DNA of 64,000 nucleotides from Myxococcales bacterium (GTDB taxonomy: Bacteria > Myxococcota_A > Polyangia > Polyangiales > GCA-016699535). The position numbers were made by a program, and so were the translations under genes. Below, in pieces: positions 1 through 8,595 of the stretch (position 1 is its first letter; each line of letters opens with the position of its first letter). The notes under the pieces were generated by a model. It saw only the letters and a list, made by a program, of their open reading frames with translations. It had not been told where the DNA came from and searched no databases. The DNA is taken from positions 434,001-498,000 of the forward strand of contig CP064980.1 in assembly GCA_016699535.1 (NCBI GenBank), read 5' to 3'.

Positions 1-1133
1 GCGTATTTGACGTTGAGAATCCAGATCCCGATGCGATTGGCAGCAATTCACGCAGGCATGCTGCAGAAAAGCACATCGAGAGCACGCTTCATGAGCTTCA
101 AAACCAAGGCCTGATTGATACCGAAGTGGATGGACAGGCCCTCGCCAAAGCTGCCTATCAAGAAGCGGTTGGCCTCGGTCCGCTTGAAACGCTCATGGCA
201 GACACGCAAATCCAAGAGATTTTGATCATGGGACCCAAAAAAGCCTTCGCGGATTTTGGAAAAGGTCTCAAAGAACTCGAATCGATTAACTTTTCCTCAA
301 GCAATGCGGTGATCACCGCTGCCCATCGCTTGATGGGGCAAGCGGGTCTTTCCTGCAAAGTGAATTTGCCTATTCAACAAGGACGACTTGCCGACGGAAG
401 CCAAGTCACCATTTGGCAGCGTGCTGTTGCGCCGCAAGGGCCCATGATTCGCATCAAACGTGCTCAAGAAGGCACGGTAGCCGCAAAAACACTGATTGAA
501 GCAGGTGTTTTATCGGAAGAGATTCTTGAACTCATCGAAGAAGCCATGGCGCGTCGCGTTGGTATTTTAGTTAGTGGACCGCCCCACTCGGGCGTCTCAA
601 AGCTGCTCAGTGCGCTTGCTAACTCGATTCCTCAAGAAGAATGGCTGCTAAGCATTGAAAGCGATGTTGGCTTAAGTTTGGCCCATCCGAAACACATTAG
701 TTTAAATCGAGGCGATGCTGAGGGGCAAGCCGAGACAGCGACAATCTTAGCCCGCGCATCTCAGTTTCGCTACGAATGGCTCATTGTGGACGATATCATT
801 GGCGCCGAGGCCTTTGACCTCATCGAACACATGGTTTCGGGGAGCGCTGGAACGCTGCTTGGTTTTCATGCCTCCGGAGTGCAAGATCCACTGCTAACAC
901 TTTGCACCATGGCCAAATTTCATGTTCGCGCTCCCGCGAACATGGCTAATCTCATTGCAGATGCCATCGGCCTAACCATTGAAATGGATGTCGATGAAGA
1001 AGGCAAACCTTTCGTGGTCACGGTGCGAGAGCCCACCGGCACGCGCGGCGAGAACATCAAAACCCAAGACCTTTTTGTTGTTGAAGAAGGCGAATTCGTG
1101 GCCACCGGAAAAGAAGCCAAGTTTTTAAGTTAA
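1..1133 (+). CDS. CpaF/TadA-like secretion ATPase, degenerate, 5'-partial
   Basis: The frame is open from base 3 to the TAA at 1131-1133, so the gene starts before the window; the GTG at 126 is only an internal start. The fold matches the CpaF/TadA type II/IV secretion ATPases: a GRLADGSQV stretch like the ARLPDGSRV of CpaF, then GILVSGPPHSGVSK at the Walker A position, WLIVDDI at Walker B and LLGFHASG where CpaF has TTIHA. Key residues differ from active members: the Walker A lysine is Val (GPPHSGVS instead of GxxxxGKS/T), and the GEVRG Walker B signature has become DDIIG. Family members power Tad/Flp pilus assembly or related secretion. With these changes the protein is more likely regulatory or structural than an ATPase, which is inference. 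fbp follows after 3 bases, suggesting co-transcription. Confidence 0.75.
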   Translation, partial: VFDVENPDPDAIGSNSRRHAAEKHIESTLHELQNQGLIDTEVDGQALAKAAYQEAVGLGPLETLMADTQIQEILIMGPKKAFADFGKGLKELESINFSSSNAVITAAHRLMGQAGLSCKVNLPIQQGRLADGSQVTIWQRAVAPQGPMIRIKRAQEGTVAAKTLIEAGVLSEEILELIEEAMARRVGILVSGPPHSGVSKLLSALANSIPQEEWLLSIESDVGLSLAHPKHISLNRGDAEGQAETATILARASQFRYEWLIVDDIIGAEAFDLIEHMVSGSAGTLLGFHASGVQDPLLTLCTMAKFHVRAPANMANLIADAIGLTIEMDVDEEGKPFVVTVREPTGTRGENIKTQDLFVVEEGEFVATGKEAKFLS

Positions 1134-1136
1134 TTT

Positions 1137-2168
1137 ATGAATTCCTCTGGGAAATGGCACGCGTCAGCTCAACACCATCTTGGCTGGACGCTCGAACGAC
1201 ACATCCTCGAGCAACAACGACGCTTTCCGTCAGCCACCGGTGATTTCACCTCACTGTTTCAGCAAATCGCCTTGGCAGGAAAAATCATTGCAAGTCGGGT
1301 CAATCAAGCAGGACTTGCCGGTATCTTAGGCCTAACAGGCTCCACCAATATCCAAGGCGAAAAAGTGCAAAAGATGGATGTCTTTGCGCATCACACGATC
1401 ATTCGCAATGTCGAAGCCAGTGGACGCACTTGCGTCCTTGCCAGTGAAGAAGCCGAAGATCCGATTGCAATTCCAGATGAATACCCCACCGGAAAATACG
1501 TCCTGCTTTTTGATCCGCTGGATGGCTCCTCCAATATTGATGTCAATGTTTCAATCGGCACGATCTTCTCGATTCATAAACGAATAAGCCAAGGCAAACA
1601 CGGCACGCTCGAAGACTGCCTCCAAGTCGGCAGCAAACAAGTTGCAGCGGGCTATGTGATTTATGGATCCTCGACCATGTTTGTGTACACCACCGGCGAG
1701 GGTGTTCACGGATTTACTCTTGATCCCACAGTTGGCGAATTTTTTCTTTCACACGAAAACATTCGTATCCCCAAGCGTGGACAAGTCTATTCGGTCAACG
1801 AAGGAAAAAGCGCTTTGTGGGAAGCATCGACGCAACAATGGCTCGCTTCGTTAAAACAACCTGACAAAAACAAAGGCAGGCCTTACTCTGCACGCTACAT
1901 CGGAACCTTGGTATCCGACTTTCACCGCACCTTGCTACGTGGCGGCATCTTTGCTTATCCCGGCGAACTCGAGAACCCTAAAGGCAAATTGCGCTTGCTC
2001 TATGAAGCGGCGCCAATGGCCATGTTGGCTGAAGCCGCTGGCGGCGCAGCATCCACCGGAACGCAGCGCATTTTAGATGTGATGCCATCCGCGCTGCACG
2101 CCCGAGTGCCGCTTTTCATCGGTAGCAAAGACGATGTGGCCGAAGCAGAAGCCTTCTTTAAAAGCTGA
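1137..2168 (+). CDS. fbp: Class I fructose-1,6-bisphosphatase
   Basis: Hydrolyses fructose-1,6-bisphosphate to fructose-6-phosphate and phosphate, the committed cytosolic step of gluconeogenesis. The 343 residues are the normal length of the class I family. The N-terminal part carries the GLTGSTNIQGEKVQKMD region, the centre has SEEAEDP and the metal/substrate motif FDPLDGSSNID, and the C-terminal half has the sugar-phosphate region with RYIGTLVSDFHR and YPGE. The ATG at 1137 lies 3 bases after the stop of the CpaF-like gene and has no clear Shine-Dalgarno of its own, so translation may be coupled. No lesion is seen. Confidence 0.97.
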   Translation: MNSSGKWHASAQHHLGWTLERHILEQQRRFPSATGDFTSLFQQIALAGKIIASRVNQAGLAGILGLTGSTNIQGEKVQKMDVFAHHTIIRNVEASGRTCVLASEEAEDPIAIPDEYPTGKYVLLFDPLDGSSNIDVNVSIGTIFSIHKRISQGKHGTLEDCLQVGSKQVAAGYVIYGSSTMFVYTTGEGVHGFTLDPTVGEFFLSHENIRIPKRGQVYSVNEGKSALWEASTQQWLASLKQPDKNKGRPYSARYIGTLVSDFHRTLLRGGIFAYPGELENPKGKLRLLYEAAPMAMLAEAAGGAASTGTQRILDVMPSALHARVPLFIGSKDDVAEAEAFFKS

Positions 2169-2203
2169 GTTTTAGATAGAAAAACCCATAAAGGAAAACG
2201 AGC

Positions 2204-2677
2204 ATGAACTATTGGCTCATGAAAAGTGAACCCGATGTCTTTTCAATCGATGACCTCAAACGGGATGGCCGGTGCGTTTGGGAAGGCGTACGAAACTACC
2301 AAGCGCGCAACTACATGCGCGATGAAATGAAAAAGGGCGACCTCGTATTGTTCTATCACTCCAATGCCAAGCCTCCTGGCATTGCAGGCCTAGCCATAGT
2401 GGACAAAGAAGCCTATCCGGATCCTTTTCAGTTTGATCCGAAGAGCAAGTATTTCGATGATAAAGCCAGCAAAGAAAACCCTCGCTGGGTGTGCGTCAAC
2501 CTTCGCTTCATCGAACGCTTCGAGCAAGAGTTAGCACTTGATGCGCTCAAGGCAGATCCAAAGCTTGATGGCATGCTCGTCATAAAAAAGGGCTCACGCC
2601 TATCCGTTCAACCCGTCGAGCCCAAGCACTTCAAACATGTTCTGAAAAAAGCCGGTGCACGAAGCAAAGCAAATTAG
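2204..2677 (+). CDS. EVE domain protein
   Basis: A single EVE domain fills the 157 residues, as in bacterial relatives of the human thymocyte nuclear protein THYN1. Typical landmarks are NYWLMKSEPDVFSIDDL at the start, WEGVRNYQARNYMRD, then GDLVLFYHSN and GIAGLAIV. EVE domains resemble PUA and YTH folds and are thought to bind modified bases in DNA or RNA; the target here is unknown. The start has an AAAGGA-type ribosome site just upstream. It lies 35 bases after fbp on the same strand and may share its transcript, with no evident functional link. Confidence 0.93.
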   Translation: MNYWLMKSEPDVFSIDDLKRDGRCVWEGVRNYQARNYMRDEMKKGDLVLFYHSNAKPPGIAGLAIVDKEAYPDPFQFDPKSKYFDDKASKENPRWVCVNLRFIERFEQELALDALKADPKLDGMLVIKKGSRLSVQPVEPKHFKHVLKKAGARSKAN

Positions 2678-3093
2678 AGTTTCTAGTTTTATTCTGTTCT
2701 AGTCTTGCTGGACCGAGGCTGCGCTTTTCGATCTTCACGAATCGTCTGAAACAAGGCGGCCGTACCTCGGGTCAACCGTGAAAGCTGTTCTCAACTGGCA
2801 TACCATACCCTTTGCCGGCTGAGCGTACTTTCGCCTCAATGCACCACTGCGCGTGGCGACCATCGGCGATGGTATTTTTCTGGCTCCGTTGCGGATAAAC
2901 CTGCGAAAATTAACTTCACAGGGCTTCGAACTATACCGGCGAAACGAACCAACATAGGAGCTGTCCACTTACCCTCACATGCAGCCACGTTGTATTACAA
3001 AAGCGGTGGGGTTCTGAGTCCCTATACCAACTGACAGCCCCTGATTAGTATTGAGCTTTCTTCCGGCATGACTCTTGCATGTAAGCAAAAGTC
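2678..3093. other. 416-base gap with no gene recognised
   Basis: No convincing coding region. A 77-codon minus-strand frame (2735-2968) and a plus-strand frame broken by stops both cross it; neither resembles a family I can name. It may be a decayed gene or a long leader for the downstream lipoprotein. Confidence 0.4.
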
Positions 3094-4395
3094 ATGAAGT
3101 TCCTAAATTTAATTTTTGGCTGCTTGTTATTAGGCCTGGTTCTTTTCAACTGCACGCTAACGCCTGAAGAGAACAGCTATCAGCAGGACTCCGACGCCAT
3201 CAGTTATCGCTGGAACTGGTTACGCGATTTCAAGCTACAATCCATTAAAAGTGCGGCGCAACAAGTGGAACAACTTAATGGAGGAAGCCAACAGGCTCGC
3301 GATCTTTTGGAACTCCCATACGTCGATCCCGCTCGAAAGAACCATCCGGATGAAATCCGTTTGTACGTCGCCACGCTTGCTGGAAAATGGAATCCAGAGG
3401 TCGGCAATAGTCACAAGATAAGATTATACGCATGGCAAGATGAAAATGGTGTTCCCATGGGTGTGACTATTGGTAATGGGCAACACCGAGTCTTAGCTTT
3501 GATACACCAAGCTCGGATGCTCGGAGAGCCGGAACCCACGATCGACGATATTCCTTCAGACCTTGTGGAAATCATCTACAATGATAAGCAAAACAGAAAC
3601 GCCACGCGCGAGAAATTCACCGGCATTGATTTTGAAGCATTGTACCGTGATCTTTTTCTCTCCCCGGAGGAAGCGCTGGCCTTTGAGCATGGAGCCATTG
3701 ATCGTCAGTTCTTTCACAACGGTGAATGGTTCATTAAAACCGGAAATGGTGTTGAGCTTGTGCTTACTAACCACGGCTGGAAGGTAAACCTTGATTCAGT
3801 CGACGGCCCTGCAACGGATGCCACTATCAACGCTGCTTTTCTTGAAAAAACAGATGCATGGTTTGCGCATGGCAACATTGAGAACGACTGGGGTTACACT
3901 AGTCCCAATGGCAATTTCAATTTTCACTACGAGTGGACCAATCAAGACCAAGTATTTACCAGAACACCTTGTCCGCTTGGCGATCATGCACGGGCTGGCA
4001 AAGAGGATGAGGAATGTTACGATCTGCAACAAATCCAAGGAAAGGTCAGTCGCTTTGAAGTCATCAATCAAGGCGGAAGACTCGTTGAGATCTATAACTT
4101 CAATTGGCAGGAAAACCCGGAAGGAAATACCCTTTACGATTGTGGTTATTCCATCTCGCGCTATACAGCCGAAGCAGGAAACAATTTCTTTGTCTCAAGG
4201 GCATTGAGTTGTGAGCCTTCTTGGTGGGCCGCTGCAAAACGCGCTGCAACCTACGTCTTTGTCATTGCAACTACTTACTTTGTGGCCAAAGCCTATTTTG
4301 CAAAAGAAAGCATCGAAGAAGTTGCACTCGCAATTGTCGAAGAAGCCTTCGAGCGTGCAGTTTCAGGAGAGGCGTTACCAGTTCTTTTTCCTTAG
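3094..4395 (+). CDS. Lipoprotein with ParB/Srx-like motif
   Basis: A 433-residue protein of unknown function. The N-terminus is a lipoprotein signal (LGLVLFNC, Cys at about residue 20), so the body should lie in the periplasm or on the outer membrane. Around residues 90-165 the pattern resembles the ParB N-terminal/Srx fold: a beta-rich lead-in, then TIGNGQHRVLALIHQA, close to the DGxHRxxAL core of that fold. The middle is rich in aromatic and Asn residues, with Cys pairs that could form disulfides. Near the C-terminus there is a hydrophobic segment (YVFVIATTYFVAKAYF) followed by an acidic amphipathic helix. A ParB-like motif in an exported protein is unusual; a polymorphic toxin or surface nucleotide-binding role is possible but unproven. 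Confidence 0.7.
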   Translation: MKFLNLIFGCLLLGLVLFNCTLTPEENSYQQDSDAISYRWNWLRDFKLQSIKSAAQQVEQLNGGSQQARDLLELPYVDPARKNHPDEIRLYVATLAGKWNPEVGNSHKIRLYAWQDENGVPMGVTIGNGQHRVLALIHQARMLGEPEPTIDDIPSDLVEIIYNDKQNRNATREKFTGIDFEALYRDLFLSPEEALAFEHGAIDRQFFHNGEWFIKTGNGVELVLTNHGWKVNLDSVDGPATDATINAAFLEKTDAWFAHGNIENDWGYTSPNGNFNFHYEWTNQDQVFTRTPCPLGDHARAGKEDEECYDLQQIQGKVSRFEVINQGGRLVEIYNFNWQENPEGNTLYDCGYSISRYTAEAGNNFFVSRALSCEPSWWAAAKRAATYVFVIATTYFVAKAYFAKESIEEVALAIVEEAFERAVSGEALPVLFP

Positions 4396-4678
4396 CAGCG
4401 CAAAAGCCAGGCGCATAAAAGTAAAGTAATTGACCGGCCCAGAAACTCGAAGCGTAGTCCGCAACCTCGCTGTCACACCACCGACCCCAGGCTTCGAAAA
4501 TCCATAAGATGCCGGCTGCCCGTCCTCTCAGCAAAAGTTGCTGGCGGCTTATTACCTTGAGAAGTCATGCGCTTCGCCGAAGGAACCAGCTTCGGGAGCA
4601 GACCTTCGCTGCGCAGCAACTTTTTGGGCGTCCACCACGATCTTAGCTCTGTGTGGATTTGCTTTGCTTGGCAGCCCG

Positions 4679-5260
4679 TTATTGTGTCTTGGGCGTCAGA
4701 TCAAAGGGCTGAGCGATGAGCGCGCAGCTGCCACCTGTGGGCGGAGGAAACTTCCAACGATCGGCAGCATTTTTAACGCATGCCCGAAATGCATTGTCCC
4801 GAAGCGTTCCACTAATCTTGGTGCCGGTAACAGCACCAGATGCATTGATACGCAAGGTAAGTTCAGCCGTTCCTTGAAGCAAACTGTCGGTGCGAAGTTG
4901 TCGTTCGTAACAAGCCCGTACGATGCGGCCGTTTTCACGCATGAGCTGAGCAGCTTTGCTTCGGTCTACCGCCCCGGTGCAATCCCAAGTCTGAGCCACC
5001 CGGCGTACGGTTTTTTTCGGCGCCTCTTCTTCCTCCTCAGGCAACTCTTCCGGGATCTCAAGTTCCTGGTCTTGAGCAAGCGCCGTTGAGCGTGCTGGCT
5101 CTTCAGCTTGTGCCTTTATCGGAGGAGCCGCCTTTTCAGTCGATGCTTTTAGAAAAAACCAAGCACCTGCAGCGCCGCCAAGCAGAATAAGAGCAGCAAT
5201 GATGTATTTAGTATTGCTGCCACCGGAAGTGGGTAGCATCGAATCGGGCGCCATGCTCAT
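4679..5260 (-). CDS. AgmX/PglI C-terminal domain protein
   Basis: A 193-residue inner-membrane-anchored protein of a type common in Myxococcota. One membrane helix (about residues 19-36, YIIAALILLGGAAGAWFF) is followed by a Pro/Glu-rich periplasmic linker with an acidic run, then a C-terminal domain of about 100 residues with CYERQLRTDSLLQG, LRINASGAVTG and WKFPPPTGG. This is the AgmX/PglI-type domain, a TonB-C-like fold found in adventurous-gliding and envelope proteins. Conserved Cys residues sit in WDCTG, ACYER and ACVKN. The start is set by TAAGGAGAT just upstream of the ATG at 5260. Its role here is unknown. Confidence 0.85.
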   Translation of the reverse strand: MSMAPDSMLPTSGGSNTKYIIAALILLGGAAGAWFFLKASTEKAAPPIKAQAEEPARSTALAQDQELEIPEELPEEEEEAPKKTVRRVAQTWDCTGAVDRSKAAQLMRENGRIVRACYERQLRTDSLLQGTAELTLRINASGAVTGTKISGTLRDNAFRACVKNAADRWKFPPPTGGSCALIAQPFDLTPKTQ

Positions 5261-5435
5261 TATCTCCTTAACCTAAGACACTCTCTTGGAACACACTGAT
5301 ATTCAATAAGAAAGTTGGTGAGAACTGTGTGTCTGTGCGGCTCTGCAATAACATCTTAAAGCATGATTGCAAGTTCCTTTGGGACCGAAGCCAGACCAAT
5401 GTGAAGCGAAACAGGACGCCGGGGCTAGTCCTAAT

Positions 5436-5449
5436 TGCCACTTTTGGCA
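5436..5449. promoter_or_regulatory. Palindrome TGCCA-N4-TGGCA
   Basis: Sequence TGCCACTTTTGGCA: perfect 5-base arms with a 4-base spacer. The same arms and spacing occur twice at 34599-34644. The 14-base geometry resembles CRP/FNR-family operators, but the regulator is unknown. Confidence 0.5.
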
Positions 5450-5499
5450 TTAAAATGGCGATAAAATAGACAGTATTGGCAACTTTAACCTATAAATAA

Positions 5500-5513
5500 T
5501 GACAAAACTGTCA
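5500..5513. promoter_or_regulatory. Palindrome TGACA-N4-TGTCA
   Basis: Sequence TGACAAAACTGTCA, with perfect 5-base arms and a 4-base spacer, 64 bases downstream of the TGCCA-N4-TGGCA site and 73 bases before the foldase start. Candidate operator; no regulator is assigned. Confidence 0.35.
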
Positions 5514-5586
5514 ATTTTCAAAGCTTGGCGAAAAGCAACATAGCGAAGTTGCGGGTTTAGCAAGGGTTGATTACAAACTGGGCACT

Positions 5587-7233
5587 ATGCTTCAGCGATT
5601 TGCAGAACGTTTTCAAAACTTGGTGCTTGTAGCCTTAGTGCTCCTTATCAGCGCTGTCTTTATTCTTCAGTTTGGCGGACCACAGTCTGCGGGATGCAGT
5701 ACCGACTCCACGCTCTTTGCTGCGAAGGTGCATGGCACTACTATCACGCAAGGCGATTTGCGCGCGGCGTATGTGCTTGCGGCTGAAACGCGGCTTTACG
5801 GTTTCCAAGCGGTCGATCCAAAAGGACTCAAGCAGCTCGTGCTTGACGGTCTTATTGAGCGATCGCTTATGGCCGAGGAAGCTCGCGACATGGGTTTTCG
5901 AGTGGCCGAAGACGACATCATGGAAGAGGTCGCGGAGAACTGCAGCATGTTGCTCAGCACAGCGAGCAGTGCCTCTCAGGGCTTCAAACAAAATGCCCTT
6001 CCTTTTTCATGCAAAGACAAAGACGGCAACTTTAGCGTTGAGAACGTTGTTAACTTTGTTCAGTATCGACTAAGGCGAAGTCTTAAAGAGTTTAGTGAGT
6101 GGCAAATTGAAGAGAAACTTGCAAAAGAATACGCTGATACCCTCACTGCCGGGATTACCGTGGGCGAGCAAGAAGTATGGGACGCCTACGCGCGCGAAAA
6201 AGAAAAGGTCACATTAAAGTACCTCCGTTTTTCACCAACCTATTATAAGAACCAACTGAAGCCCTCCGAAAAAGAGATAACCAGCTGGCAAGCTGCAAAC
6301 AAAGATAAAGTCGATAAACGCTACGAAGAGCAAAAGCAGCGGTATACTAACCTTGAGCCTCAAGTCCGTGCACGACACATTCTTATCAAGGTTGCAGAAG
6401 ATGCTGACCAAGCAAGCAAAGAAGCCGCTTTTGCCAAAGCTGAAGACTTAGCCAAAAAAGCAAAAACGGGGGCAGACTTTGCAAAGCTTGCTGAAGAGTT
6501 CAGCGATGATAAAGGCAGCGCAGTCAAAGGCGGCGATTTGGGCTATAACCCCAAGGGCCGCATGGTGCAAGAGTTTGATAAAGCACAGTTTGCCATGGAG
6601 CCCGGTCAAATTTCGGAAGTTGTTGAAAGCAAGTTTGGTTTTCATATCATCAAGGTCGAAGCCAAACGCCAAGGCGACGTTCCAATCGCTGAAGCCAAAG
6701 CCGAGATTGCTCACGAGCTTTACCTTGAAACAGAGAGTACAAAGCTCGCTCAAACGCAAGCCCAGGCCATATTGGATCGGCTAAAAAATGGTGAAAACAT
6801 CGATGTTCTGGAAAAAGAGCTAAAAGAAAAAGCCGAAGCAAGCAAAACGCTCGATCCACTTGCGCCACAAGTGCGCGAAACACGAGCTTTTGACCGCAGC
6901 GATACACCCATCCCAGGACCGTTCAACAACCAGCCTCTAGTGGATAAAGCCTTTTCGATGGATACAAATCAGCCCCTACCCGATAAGCCGATGAAGCTTG
7001 GAAATGAGTGGCTCGTTTTCAGGGTGCAGGCTCACGATCATGCAGACGTTGCGGCATTCGATGATTCGGAAAAAGAGCGCCTTCGCTCGGCTCTTCTGCG
7101 CAATAAACAAAAAGATCTTTTAGCCACACACATCAAACACCTGCGCAAACAAGCAGAAGACAGCAAAGACGTACATATCAACCCGAAAGTACTCAGTGAC
7201 GGAAGCGACGAGCAAAGCGAAGACGAAGGCTGA
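5587..7233 (+). CDS. Membrane-anchored parvulin peptidyl-prolyl isomerase (SurA/PpiD-like)
   Basis: A 548-residue periplasmic foldase. A single N-terminal membrane helix (about residues 11-28) anchors it, followed by a SurA_N-type helical region (KVHGTTITQGDLRAAYVL, LVLDGLIERSLMAEEA). A parvulin domain spans about residues 259-352, from VRARHILIKV through FAKLAEEFSDD, GGDLGYNPKGRM and FGFHIIKVE. The C-terminal part is a second helical chaperone-like region. Such proteins assist folding of outer-membrane and secreted proteins, which fits the many lipoproteins and barrels around. The start of the M16 peptidase gene overlaps its last 38 bases, so the two are probably one operon. Confidence 0.92.
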   Translation: MLQRFAERFQNLVLVALVLLISAVFILQFGGPQSAGCSTDSTLFAAKVHGTTITQGDLRAAYVLAAETRLYGFQAVDPKGLKQLVLDGLIERSLMAEEARDMGFRVAEDDIMEEVAENCSMLLSTASSASQGFKQNALPFSCKDKDGNFSVENVVNFVQYRLRRSLKEFSEWQIEEKLAKEYADTLTAGITVGEQEVWDAYAREKEKVTLKYLRFSPTYYKNQLKPSEKEITSWQAANKDKVDKRYEEQKQRYTNLEPQVRARHILIKVAEDADQASKEAAFAKAEDLAKKAKTGADFAKLAEEFSDDKGSAVKGGDLGYNPKGRMVQEFDKAQFAMEPGQISEVVESKFGFHIIKVEAKRQGDVPIAEAKAEIAHELYLETESTKLAQTQAQAILDRLKNGENIDVLEKELKEKAEASKTLDPLAPQVRETRAFDRSDTPIPGPFNNQPLVDKAFSMDTNQPLPDKPMKLGNEWLVFRVQAHDHADVAAFDDSEKERLRSALLRNKQKDLLATHIKHLRKQAEDSKDVHINPKVLSDGSDEQSEDEG

Positions 7234-8527
7234 TAAAAGTTTCTCTCTTTACGACGGGGTCAACCGCAAAACGCTTAAAAATGGTTTGCGTGTGATCACC
7301 GTTCCACTGGCTCATCTGCACACAAGCACTGTGTCTGCTTTTGTCCGGGTGGGATCCCGTGATGAAACGCATGAGAACAACGGAATCAGTCACTTTTTGG
7401 AGCACATGCTTTTTCGCGGCAATGATGTTTATGAATCAAGCTACGATCTAAACCTTGCCGTTGAAAGCATCGGTGGAGAGCTCTATGCTGCAACCCATGC
7501 TGACTTTACCCTCTACCAAATCAGCTTACCTCCAGAGAACATTGTGGAAGGAATACGCATTTTAGCGGAAACCTTACGCACACCCGCTCTGAGCGATACC
7601 GAGGCGGAACGCAAAATCATTCGTGAAGAGGTGCTTGAATCCCTCGATGAAAACTATGATTGCATCGATATCGATGATGTATCGCATGCTCACCTCTTTG
7701 AAGGTCACCCTCTTGGTTTTCCAATCATTGGCCGTCTGGAAAACATTGAGCGCTTTAGCGCAGCTGAGTTAAAACAGTATCACGCTACCTTCTATCAAGC
7801 CGCTAATATTGTGCTCTGTCTTACTGGAAAGCTCGATATGCCCGCGGTCATGAGCGCGGCGGAGCAGCATTTCGGAATCTTGCCGGCAGGCAGTTTACCT
7901 AAGCGGCAAGCTTTTATTGAAAAGCCGTCCAAGGCTCAACTTCATTACGTGCACCATGACGACAGTCAATCGGAGCTACGTTTGTCTTTTCGTTGTCCGG
8001 GCGAGAATGACGAGAACTTAATTGCCTTACAACTTTTGTGTCGAGTGCTTGACGATGGAATGAGCACGCGCTTGCATCGTCGTATTTGCGAAGAACAAGC
8101 GCTGGCTTACGATGTGTTTGCAAGCCTTGAGCTTTATGAAGAGTGTGGTGTCTTCGACGTCGGAATCTCCGTTGAACATCAAAAGATCCCACTTGCATTG
8201 CAGGCACTTTTCGATCTTATCCGTGACTTGCGTGACAATGGCGTGTTATCAGCCGAACTTGAAAAAGCACAGAAACGCTTTGTCTGGGATTTGCAAGCTA
8301 GCGTCGATGATGCCGAAGATACAGCCTACGTTTGGGGCATGCGTACGTTGCTGGGATGCGACCAAACATCCTTTGATTTTTTGGATCGCGTCAAAGCTGC
8401 TAGCATTGAGCAACTGGCAAAACTCTCAGAGAAAATATTTCGACCCGAACATCTGCACGTCACCTGTGTGGGATCCCTTAGCCCTGAGCTTGTCAGTCAA
8501 ACAGAACAGCTTCTTGCTCAGTTTTAA
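7196..8527 (+). CDS. M16 family zinc peptidase
   Basis: A 443-residue single-unit member of the M16 (pitrilysin/mitochondrial processing peptidase) family. The inverted zinc motif HFLEH lies at about residues 65-69, and the third ligand glutamate sits in IIREEVLESLDE near residue 143. The first M16 domain is followed by the inactive C-terminal half. No signal peptide is seen, so a cytosolic site is likely unless export is non-classical. The GTG start at 7196 lies inside the foldase gene; no later start gives the conserved VNRKTLKNGLRVI beginning without loss. Relatives degrade peptides or process signal-like sequences. Confidence 0.93.
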   Translation: MTEATSKAKTKADKSFSLYDGVNRKTLKNGLRVITVPLAHLHTSTVSAFVRVGSRDETHENNGISHFLEHMLFRGNDVYESSYDLNLAVESIGGELYAATHADFTLYQISLPPENIVEGIRILAETLRTPALSDTEAERKIIREEVLESLDENYDCIDIDDVSHAHLFEGHPLGFPIIGRLENIERFSAAELKQYHATFYQAANIVLCLTGKLDMPAVMSAAEQHFGILPAGSLPKRQAFIEKPSKAQLHYVHHDDSQSELRLSFRCPGENDENLIALQLLCRVLDDGMSTRLHRRICEEQALAYDVFASLELYEECGVFDVGISVEHQKIPLALQALFDLIRDLRDNGVLSAELEKAQKRFVWDLQASVDDAEDTAYVWGMRTLLGCDQTSFDFLDRVKAASIEQLAKLSEKIFRPEHLHVTCVGSLSPELVSQTEQLLAQF

Positions 8528-8595
8528 AGGGCACTTCAAAAAAGGACTTGATGCGTGCCTTGCCTGTGGGTCAGTGTATAATAATCCTACTACAG

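Larger units (their letters stand above)
5261..5586. promoter_or_regulatory. Divergent intergenic region, AgmX-like gene / foldase
   Basis: The 326 bases separate two divergent starts and should hold both promoters. The central part (about 5430-5520) is AT-rich and carries two short palindromes annotated separately. I do not see an unambiguous -35/-10 pair. Confidence 0.5.

Noticed and set aside
2735..2968. 77-codon minus-strand frame between the EVE gene and the lipoprotein
   Set aside because: Basic, low-complexity product without ribosome site or homologous pattern; kept only as an unassigned gap.
4271..4534. 87-codon minus-strand frame upstream of the AgmX gene stop
   Set aside because: Mostly antisense to the end of the lipoprotein gene; no domain and no ribosome site.
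4538..5089. 183-codon plus-strand frame
   Set aside because: It lies antisense to the AgmX/PglI gene, which has a clear ribosome site and family motifs; the frame has no domain.
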